Below, piece by piece: positions 50,501 to 64,000 of a DNA stretch of 64,000 nucleotides (its first letter is position 1; every line of letters starts with the position of its first letter). The notes under the pieces were generated by a model. It did no database searches and was not told the DNA's origin. It saw nothing but the letters and a program-made list of their open reading frames with translations. The position numbers were made by a program, and so were the translations under genes. Location: assembly GCA_024529925.1 (NCBI GenBank), contig JAFEUB010001103.1:1703501-1767500 (forward strand), in the 5' to 3' direction. Source of the stretch: Ophthalmolycus amberensis (lineage: Eukaryota; Chordata; Actinopteri; Perciformes; Zoarcidae).

Positions 50501-50778
50501 ACGTGTCGGTCAACGTGGGGAAAGCTCAAGTTTCATTTGTCTTTTTAGATCCTCCACACGGGCACCAGATCCACACGGGCACCTTACGTGACACATGTTG
50601 GCCTGACTCCAAATCAGCAGAACTGAAGAGTGCGGAATCTGTGAATCCTTAATACCACACCAGACATAAAGTCAATGTACAGCACACTCCCAGTCGGACA
50701 GTTCGACTCATTCTTGCTCTCACGTAGATAAGCATTACTGTGCATTATCATAAAGCATTGATAAACAACAGGAGCATC

Positions 50779-50816
<38 letters not shown>

Positions 50817-53309
50817 ATACACCCAAAGATCTGGACTCAAACATAAAAAAGAGACAAATAAAAACCTGTTGCTAGATATTAGCTGACACTGTTTTATGTC
50901 CCAATATCTAAGCAATGATTAGCTGAGCATATTGAATCATCCATCTTCAGCAGTTAGCCTGTGAAGCAGTACACACACACACACACACACACACATATGC
51001 ACAAAGCAGAAACCGATGAAAGGTGAGCCAAGATGCCGGATCGAGGCATGCAGCCAAAAACCATGTGCATGCCGCCTTGCCAGCTTTGAAAGCCCCCGAG
51101 TCTGACAGAGAAGCAGACCGTGTATGTGTGATTAAGAGCACGAGCAGGGATGTATATCAATGTGTCTATGAGAGCGTTACGGCTACACAGTCCTCTCTGT
51201 CTCTTCTCCTCTTTGCATTTTTGCGACAAAGAGGTCAATCTTCCCACGATGCACGGGCGAAGTCAACGACCGCCTGATTTCACATTTTTAACAGCCTTGG
51301 AGAAAAAGGACCAACTGTTCAAAGGCTGACGTTCGGTGCTTTAAAAGAAAGTGGGTCAACCGCAGGTCGCTCGGGGTGAATTATGTAAACCAGACAAGGG
51401 GATTAACTCAGCCGCCCAACTGGAGCTATCAGCTGACGAGACTTTCACACAACTGTCTCTGTGTGTGTCTGCGGAGCCGTCCTGCCCCGCTGCTGCTGTT
51501 TTCATCCGTCCGCCCCATGTGACGCGTGTGCATCACAATGTCGCTCTTGTTCTGCTGGATGCAAAAACAAGACGGTTTAAAAAAAACAAAAAACAGCCTG
51601 ATGATGAAACGGTGACTTTGCTTTTCTGTCGCCCTGCAGTGCTGAAGGATGACTCAATAGCTCATAACAGACACATGGCGTCCTGTAACTCGAGAAGACA
51701 TTGGTCCTGGGTCAGAGGCTGGCTGCCCTCTCTGGTGAGCAGCGGCGGGCTGAGAAGCGTGGGGGAGGCGTTGGTTCTTGGCAGTAACACACTACATTAT
51801 TAATAGCTACATTGCTTATTCATCGCAATGAATTAATGCCAAATAAACAACTTTAGATATACTAGGATGAAATAATATCTATAAACAGCTGTTGTTTATT
51901 ATATTAGCTCCAAATAGCCTACAGCCATGGATGGATTATGATAAGATTAGACCCCAACCACTCCTACAATGCTGCAAGACTTTCTCCTTGTTGTTTGCAT
52001 CGCTTTGTGGTCATCTTTTACCTCTCTGTGGTGGTTTTGTGTCTCTATTGGTGGTTGTTTTTATCTGTTTAATCATTTCTGGATCCTTGTTTTGCACCAC
52101 TTTGTGGTTGTTTGACATCAAGCCCGTTCAGTAATCCATCCATGGTACTAACAAGCCAACAACGATCACCTTCTGACTCTGGTAGTGGGGGGGGGGGGGG
52201 GGCACCAAGAGTGGCCAACCAATTTCAGCATGGCACCATGATACTCATTGAGTCTCACTGATCAGGTAGAAAGACGAGCATAAAGGTGAACCCTTTCTGT
52301 TACAGCTGGATAGCATGCCTGGCTCTATTTGGAGAAGATCAGACTGAGGAACAACCCCTCCCTCCCTGTGTTTTCCTCTGTTTGGTCTCATTAAACCGTC
52401 TCCATTTCATCCCCCTTTTTTTTGACAGAGGAGATCTGCTTAGTGGTCTGCCAAATAGAGCACATGAGTAGGCTGCTGAGAGTCCTCTGAGACATCCAAG
52501 AAACCATTGCTCACTATCCAGGTCAACTCTGTGTTCACCGTTCACGGAGAAGGCTCGCTGTCTGTAGCCGCACCATCCGACGCTCGGCAGCCGCAGGAAG
52601 CGAGAAAGGAAGCAGGCAGGCCTGACTCCAAAAGCCATTACCGTCGGACTTCTTGCCAAAAGATAATGCTGGCGGTGTTGTGGTGGAGGATATCATTTCA
52701 GATAATGAAGCTCGGTAACGACATGAGCCCAAAGCTCTTACAGTAAGTTTTTAAGATGGTGCTGATAGAGTGGTAGTGGACTACAGATAATGAGTCTCGT
52801 GGACCTGATCCTATTCTGTCCAGCAGCTTCTTCACAATAACAGCAGGTTGTCCAACATATTTCCAATTCTGTCTGTGGGATGAATACACTGAACTTGAGT
52901 TTTTTCATGCAAAGACACATCACCGTCACATCCTTGTAACAATATGCCTGAAAATTCCTGCTTGAACTGTTGTGGTCATGTGACTGACACACTGTCCACA
53001 CACTGCATAAACAACACGCTTCTGCACCCCAAAATAAAATCTGCCTGGACCACAAACTGCTTAAACACAAATGTCTCTCCAACCCATCACCAAAAAAAAA
53101 CACACACACACACCAGTCAGAGGCATTCCCCCTCACACACACACACACACCCCTCATACTACCCAGACAGCTGGTCTCTTACCTATGCAAAGCTGCAACA
53201 CATAGGCGTAGTATGACCACGCCACTATGAGGGCGATGAAGAGGACCGGGATCCAGTACAAAACTCTCTGACAGCCCTTCTTGATACTACGCGAGCCCGA
53301 CGGTGCCAT
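44518..53309 (-). CDS. zdhhc2: Palmitoyltransferase ZDHHC2
   Basis: Twelve coding exons in transcript order: 53183-53309, 50411-50437, 50160-50254, 49387-49507, 49188-49257, 49056-49088, 48319-48439, 47827-47959, 47083-47209, 45337-45432, 45001-45110, 44518-44558. They join in phase to 366 residues (human 367). Start MAPSGSRSIKKGCQRVLYWI. Four membrane segments: VLYWIPVLFIALIVAWSYY, IYLLVYHVIFIMFVWAYW, FFMLFLAYSLLYCLFITA, and FLFFSASMFSVSLASLLIY. The cysteine-rich domain RFCDRCQLLKPDRCHHCSVC ends in the catalytic DHHC (153-156, Cys156). The cytoplasmic tail has FSLGFSKNVRQVFGDE and RQFPSRPLTESQSRLL, ending ASNSVMTIENEA. DHHC2 S-palmitoylates proteins such as PSD-95 at plasma membrane and recycling endosomes in mammals. 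Exon 2 (27 nt) and the DHHC exon (33 nt) are very short. Confidence 0.96.
46638..46660. repeat. Poly(G) tract, 23 G
   Basis: Uninterrupted run in the ZDHHC2 intron between exons 45337-45432 and 47083-47209 (C23 in the transcript). Confidence 0.9.
47969..47988. repeat. Poly(G) tract, 20 G, at ZDHHC2 exon 8 acceptor
   Basis: Read on the transcript strand it is C20 followed by TCCCCTCAG, the acceptor of exon 47827-47959. The pyrimidine tract of this splice site is therefore almost pure C. Confidence 0.9.
48235..48260. repeat. Poly(C) tract, 26 C
   Basis: Uninterrupted run in ZDHHC2 intron 7, 59 bases from the donor of exon 48319-48439 (G26 in the transcript, so a potential G-quadruplex former). 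Confidence 0.9.
50781..50812. repeat. (CA)n microsatellite in ZDHHC2 intron 1
   Basis: About 15 CA units. A second (CA)12 lies at 50971-50994 and further CA-rich tracts at 53100-53150. Apart from these and a G16 run, the 2.7 kb intron 50438-53182 shows nothing recognisable. Confidence 0.85.
52187..52202. repeat. Poly(G) tract, 16 G
   Basis: Uninterrupted run in ZDHHC2 intron 1. Confidence 0.9.
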
Positions 53310-59146
<5,837 letters not shown>

Positions 59147-59216
59147 CTATTTGCCTGAGAGCTGCTTCCTCATGCAGGACTTAAAAGAGGTGAACTTCTC
59201 CTCCACTCTGACGCCC

Positions 59217-59280
<64 letters not shown>

Positions 59281-62200
59281 GGAGAGCGAGAGAGAGAAAG
59301 AGGAATACTATTAGAGGGTCAATGTCATGGTGTCCCACTAGATGGCAGTATAATTTCACAAACATCACTAGTCGCCAACCCAAAGGTGAGGTGTGTTTCA
59401 GTAATAAAAAGTGGCAGGAGTGTAATTTAGACGTTGTGGTGTGCAGGAACTTAAGTCTACCACCACCTAAAGAAAAAAGAGACATGATTAGCGCTTACTC
59501 AGAGCTGTAATTAAACAGGAGGGGTGGTGTTTGTGATGCTAATAGCTGCTTAAGTACTCTGTTCTGAAAATAAACCAGTATATCTGTGTTCAACATCAAC
59601 CCACATTGGCCCTTTTGTCCTTTGCCCTGTTAAATCGGACTTGTCTTTGCATCCATTTGTTGACGTTAAGAAGCAGCTCACAAAGACCAACAACGCTGGT
59701 GTCATTCACATCAGCCAGTGCTGCTGCGGAGTCCAGACACCGACACCTCTGTCACCTCCAGAGTCATAAAAGAGCAATAAATGGCCTCTGCCGTCTCACC
59801 CCGCCGCGGCGGTGCAGCCGCTCCTTCATGACGCCGATGAACTCCTTGTGGCTGAGCTTATCGTCGCGGTCCTCGTCGAAGATTTTGAAGACCGTGTTGA
59901 CCAAGTGGCGGCTCAGCTTGATGCCCGTGGCCACGTAGACGGCGCGGGTAAACTCCTCTGGGGAGGGAAGAAAAACAGCTGATCGGGGAGTAGTCTTCAT
60001 TACAGATGTTTGCGACCAATATTTACATTACTTTAGCTTGAGACAACATCATCACGATTGTGGGTCACCTGGATGGTTTGTTTGCCTCATTTGACTTACT
60101 ACAGAAAAATAAGCATAACGTGACTACAGACTGTGAGTCTTCACCTTGACCAACGGAGCGGTTGGCGAAGTTGTACATTTGCATGGCGATGGTGAAATCC
60201 TCCAGGTTGTTTAGGAACTGGAAGAAGGACCTGAACTCCTCAAAGGTGATTCCCTGCGAAGAGATGACGACAACAAAACGACGCCCTTTTTATTCGCGAA
60301 ACACAAAAGCTTGCGGATTGCAACGCGAGAAAATGGTGAAGTGCCGCAGCACACAGCGAGCGGCTGCGTGTGTCAACACTCCAGCAAAGGACAGCGCCAC
60401 GATTCACACAGCACATCATCTGCTTCCTTTCATCCTGCGGGGGGGGGGGGGAATCCTTTAGTTGTGTGTGGGACCTTGAAGCCAGCAGATAGATAACACA
60501 CCCAAACAGACAGAGTATACATTGCTGGATTTTCCCCTGTGCAGTATGGACACGCTGAGCTGTCAGCGGCTGGGGGGGGGGGGGGGGGGGAGGATTGTAG
60601 CTTTTGGGAAGAGGTCAGGCCCATTTTGCAGACTTTTCTAAGGCAGATTAACCTGATACTTGAATAAACAAAAACAATAAAAGTGATGAATCCCCAAACA
60701 TCTCAGGCTTGGCTGATGACTCAAACACTGAGTCCATTGATCTCCACTCAACCGTCCCGCAGCTACTAGCTTCTTCTCTCGCCGGGGGCCTCGCCAAACA
60801 GGCAGCACACACGGCCAGAACAAACGGAGTAATGACTAATCTGTGTCGCTTTGCTGTTTTAACAAGGCGAGGGCCATAAAATATCCCTTAGCCCCTTACG
60901 ACGAGACCCACTTGATCGTCAATGGAGATCTAGCAACAGGCTACTCGAGGTGGCTCAGGAGCTGCCGGCGTCTTTTCAGCGCGCCAAGAGGAAAAACAAA
61001 TTAAAGCTTCAAATGAGGATGTTTCACTCAACAGACAATTCAGCGGGCGGTTGTAAAATAAATAAATCGTCCGACACTCACACAAAACAACAGAGTGCAA
61101 GTCTGTGAAAGGGAACTAATTCATTCAAAGGAATCGCTCAACATTTTGCAAGAAAAACACTCCTTCCCTTTCTGTCTGGGAGTGAGATGAGAAGGTTACA
61201 TACATTTAACTAATTATATTTAGATGGTTTAAGCTGTACAAAAAACGCAACGTAAAAGCAACAGTTTGTTATTTTTCTGGGAGTTACGTCATGGAACTAG
61301 GGCTTCGATTTTGAACATCGTAATAAGTCATCTCCTGGTTTTACAGGCGGCATTACAGTAAAGTGATGTAAATCTCTGAAATTAGACTGTTCTAGCTGTT
61401 CAATTATTCTCTATACTCGCTTAGTTCTTATGTCCACATTCTTGATGATTGTTTATCAAAAAATCTCATTGTGTAAATATTTTGTAAAATAATAATCAAC
61501 CCTAGAATATTGTCGCAATATCGGTATGGAGGTATTTGGTCAAAAATATAGTGATATTTGATTTTCTCCGCAGTGCTCGGCCCTACATGGAACTATTTTG
61601 TGTGCGGGCGCAGTGACGTCCTGGAGTGTTGTTGTCCCAATGAGGGTGTCAGGTGTTGTACCACACATGTCAGAGGTAACATGTGATGGCAAATCAGAAG
61701 GGGGGAAAAAGGGGCGCACCTTTTCGTCCGGCAAGCCGTGGCGCACGTTCTCCAGATACTCGCTGACGTCGTCCACGTTGGTGTAGCGAAGGAGGATCCG
61801 AGCAAAGTCTTCCTCGCTGATGGTGGGCAGGCCCTTGGAGTAGGAGAGGAACTCTATCTCGAGCACCTCTGTCTGCAGGTTGTCCATGAACCTGGAGGAG
61901 CGAGACGGACCGCTGACAGGTAACGCCACCACCACAAACTCACATGCACAAAGGAACGCTTAACATAGTCGCACGGTTTAGCCGTCGGAGGCATGGAAAT
62001 GATTAATGGCCTTATTACACTGTAAGATAATCATTTTCTCGGGGACATATTGATTCATTACAGAGCGAACAAAGTGGTTTTCTACTCACTCGTAAAAATC
62101 TTCAAATTTCAATTCAGCTTTGCCTTTTTTTCCAAAGAAGTGCACCAGCAGCGTTGTCTCTGTCTTTTCATCCACCTGCTAACAGAGGGAAAGGGACTTA

Positions 62201-62749
62201 ATGAAACATCCTCATAGCTTTAATGATTTATCCAAACATTGAGTCAATTTGCACAAAATCCCAATCTGAGCTGCCAGAATGAGCTGTTTTCTAACTGAGT
62301 GTATCATGAAAACACCAGGTAAACATTAACAATGACTTAATCTAACCACACTGATAGCTTGCAGCAAAGATGTTAGTTAATACCCAGATTCTGCTGTCGA
62401 ATAAGAGTTAATGGTTAATTTTTCACCGTGCCTGAAACCAAACAGCATTTCTCATTTCTGCACGATACAAACACGTGCCATGCAATAGATTCATTAAACA
62501 TGCTACAGAGGAGATATTAGTCAGTATTTACTCTTGCTAACAAGAAGACTAAATAAATAAATCCACAGTGCTAACATGGAACCTGCAGTACGGACAGTCA
62601 TAGCCTGGTTCACAGTATTGACTGTATAACCAAAGTAATGAGGGCGTGGCTACCTCGGTGAGATCAGAAAACAGAACTTGACTTGTGCCACGTCTGAGAA
62701 CATCCCACATGCCGCGGGCCTCCACATGCTGACTGTCTTTGTCAAGAAC
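59147..62749 (-). CDS. micu3: Mitochondrial calcium uptake family member 3, C-terminal part (partial)
   Basis: Six exons in transcript order: 62654-62749, 62090-62175, 61720-61891, 60145-60253, 59800-59957, 59147-59215 (stop TAG 59147-59149). They give the last 229 residues; the first EF-hand and the N-terminal targeting part lie beyond the window. Family blocks are SQVLFSDLTE, TTLLVHFFGKKGKAELKFED, FMDNLQTEVLEIEFLSYSKG, LLRYTNVDDVSEYLENVRHG, GITFEEFRSFFQFLNNLEDF and YVATGIKLSRHLVNTVFKIF. A complete EF-hand loop follows (DEDRDDKLSHKE: Asp at 1, 3, 5 and Glu at 12), so calcium binding is expected. MICU3 regulates the mitochondrial calcium uniporter in the intermembrane space. These blocks fit MICU3 rather than MICU1 or MICU2. 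The C-terminus (RLHRRGGGVRVEEKFTSFKS, then CMRKQLSGK) differs locally from the tetrapod form. Confidence 0.93.
59221..59308 (-). repeat. (TG)25-(AG)n compound repeat at MICU3 last-exon acceptor
   Basis: In the transcript this is a CU-rich tract, then (CA)25, then UACAG and the last coding exon (59147-59215). The pyrimidine tract is displaced more than 50 bases from the acceptor. Confidence 0.95.
60439..60451. repeat. Poly(G) tract, 13 G
   Basis: In the MICU3 intron 60254-61719; a second run of 19 G lies at 60572-60590. Elsewhere in this 1.5 kb intron a nested transposon occupies 61258-61640. Confidence 0.9.
60572..60590. repeat. Poly(G) tract, 19 G
   Basis: Uninterrupted run in the same MICU3 intron; C19 in the transcript. 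Confidence 0.9.
61258..61640. repeat. Inner part of the AGCTAAGC teleost repeat, split by an insertion
   Basis: AGCAACAGTTTGTTATTTTT and GGGAGTTACGT on the left, and TATTTTGTGTGCGGGCGCAG then TGACGTCCTGGAGT on the right, are consecutive blocks of the repeat also seen at 16890-16995. They are interrupted by the element at 61298-61585. Confidence 0.6.
61298..61585. mobile_element. 288-bp hAT-like MITE with 8-bp target duplication
   Basis: Ends TAGGGCTTCGATTTT and, reading inward from the right, TAGGGCCGAGCACTG. The octamer CATGGAAC flanks it exactly on both sides (61290-61297 and 61586-61593), as expected for hAT transposition. The interior is AT-rich with 'CAATATCGGTATGG...' sequences typical of such fish elements, and has no transposase frame. 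Confidence 0.75.
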
Positions 62750-64000
62750 CTGTGGCAGCAGTTGAAGCACAGCTGTTAGAAGACAAAACACATCTGGAGA
62801 AGGAAGATGGACGGACAAACGTGGACAGCACTGAGGCAGGCAGGAAGAAAGAGATGCACAGACTGGAAAGAAGATGAAAAGTCAGATAAAAAAAACATCA
62901 GAGACAGACGGGCAGAAACAGACTGGGGCTGCCGGCGGTGTATCTGAGGCCCATCGGCCCTGACGTGGGCCTGCTCTGCAGCCATGCGTGCAGCCTCTTG
63001 GCAGGACGTTGAGCCAACACAGCTAACACATGTCCAAAGCATGCAAGGCGTGAGAGCCGAAGGGTGGTTCATGCCAGGTTGTCATCATTTGATGTTAAGC
63101 TGAGAGGTAAATGCAAGTTATCAGACATCGCTGTCTTGTGAGATAAGTTCAGAGCAAGCGGCAACCTCCGGTTCTGAAAAGTGAAGCCGTTGCTGAAGTG
63201 CCTTAAACCTGCATTCCCTCTGATGGCCATCAGGGGGCGACTCCTCTGGTTGCAGAAATAAGTCCAATTTTATAGAAGTCTATGAGAAAACGTCTCACTG
63301 ACTTTATTCATTACCTCAGTACATATTGTTAACATGTTCATTTAGTAAACTATGGTCCATTTAGAGTGAAATAGATAGGTTGCAAAAAAACTAAATGACG
63401 ACAGCAATAAACCAAGATGGCGACGGCCAAAATTCCGAACTCGAGGCTTCGAAACTGTAGTTCACAAACCAATGGGTGACATCATGACGACTACGTCTTA
63501 TAGTCTATGGTGCATTAAATGCACATTTCCTGCTCAATGTTGTCTGCAACAAAAAAAAGTTATTTTTCCCTATGAGGTCAGGCTCCCGATCTCTGACTAA
63601 CCAATCATTATCACTATTTGAGATTTTGTTATTTTAGGCTGCCTTGAAACATCTGGCCGGGGACAGCAGATGGAAATTAGCCTCTCTGGCTCACTTACAG
63701 TTCAACTGCTGATTGGTGTGCATTGTCCCTGAAAAATAAATAAATGAACAATTACAGTTGACACTGTTTTCACTGTCCCGCCTGCTGTGGGACGACTTTA
63801 ACTGCTACACTGAGGCACCGCCTTCAACAACAATGTTCTTGTAATTGGTGTCATGTGCAATGAAACGATCACAGGGAATCTGTCTTGAGTAGTTAACAAA
63901 CAAACAGAACCACATTGTTGCCTCTCGCTCTCATTCTGTTTTTCTCTCATCATTTCTTTATTCTCTATGTTTCTCAAGTCTCGACATCACCTCATTCAAA
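62750..64000 (-). other. MICU3 intron (continues beyond window)
   Basis: No MICU3 exon (in particular not the first EF-hand) could be found upstream of 62749 inside the window. The segment contains a dispersed repeat at 63175-63512 and otherwise nothing recognisable. Confidence 0.55.
63175..63512. repeat. Teleost dispersed repeat in MICU3 intron
   Basis: Blocks CCATCAGGGGGCGACTCCTC, TTTTATAGAAGTCTATGAGA, TTCATTTAGTAAACTATGGT, CCAAGATGGCGACGGCCAAA and AACCAATGGGTGACATCATG occur in the order of a very common percomorph repeat that I recognise from memory. It ends at the TATAGTCTATGG motif. Confidence 0.65.

Noticed and set aside
62776..63072. 98-codon minus-strand frame upstream of the MICU3 exon, tested as a further MICU3 exon
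   Set aside because: No EF-hand or MICU family residues and no acceptor/donor pair fitting the phase.

Overview
The window is a piece of a teleost fish nuclear genome, most likely a spiny-rayed (percomorph) fish. Genes are split into many short exons with GT-AG introns. The encoded proteins are closest in layout to vertebrate orthologues. Introns and spacers are full of (CA)n/(GT)n microsatellites and of dispersed repeats I know from percomorph genomes (tRNA-derived SINE, hAT-type elements, MITEs).

Seven protein-coding genes are present, in the same order as human 8p22 with every strand flipped: MTUS1 (+, 3' part, 1767-4455), PDGFRL (-, 6143-8857), SLC7A2 (-, 13729-20730), MTMR7 (+, 26670-34753), CNOT7 (+, 37708-41765), ZDHHC2 (-, 44518-53309) and MICU3 (-, 3' part, 59147-62749). 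I joined exons by hand using reading phase, splice sites and family conservation. PDGFRL (376 aa), SLC7A2 (656 or 655 aa), MTMR7 (643 aa), CNOT7 (286 aa) and ZDHHC2 (366 aa) give complete uninterrupted reading frames near the family length. The human block also has VPS37A between MTMR7 and CNOT7; I see no trace of it here.

Layout: MTUS1 and PDGFRL converge. PDGFRL and SLC7A2 lie in tandem, and the presumed long SLC7A2 3' UTR contains a 0.9 kb minisatellite of 24-bp units. SLC7A2 and MTMR7 are head to head across a 6 kb repeat-bearing spacer. MTMR7 and CNOT7 are in tandem, separated by a SINE and a CRE-bearing promoter. CNOT7 and ZDHHC2 converge. ZDHHC2 and MICU3 are in tandem across a 5.8 kb spacer.

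The genes are not one pathway: microtubule-associated coiled coil, secreted Ig protein, arginine/lysine transporter, phosphoinositide phosphatase, mRNA deadenylase, palmitoyltransferase, mitochondrial calcium-uptake regulator. Their grouping is ancestral vertebrate synteny. I found no clear novel system. The most interesting signals concern RNA processing: mutually exclusive CAT-2A/CAT-2B exons, a (GT)29 tract abutting the acceptor of the MTMR7 catalytic exon, a (CA)25 tract abutting the acceptor of the last MICU3 exon, and a near-perfect hairpin in an SLC7A2 intron.
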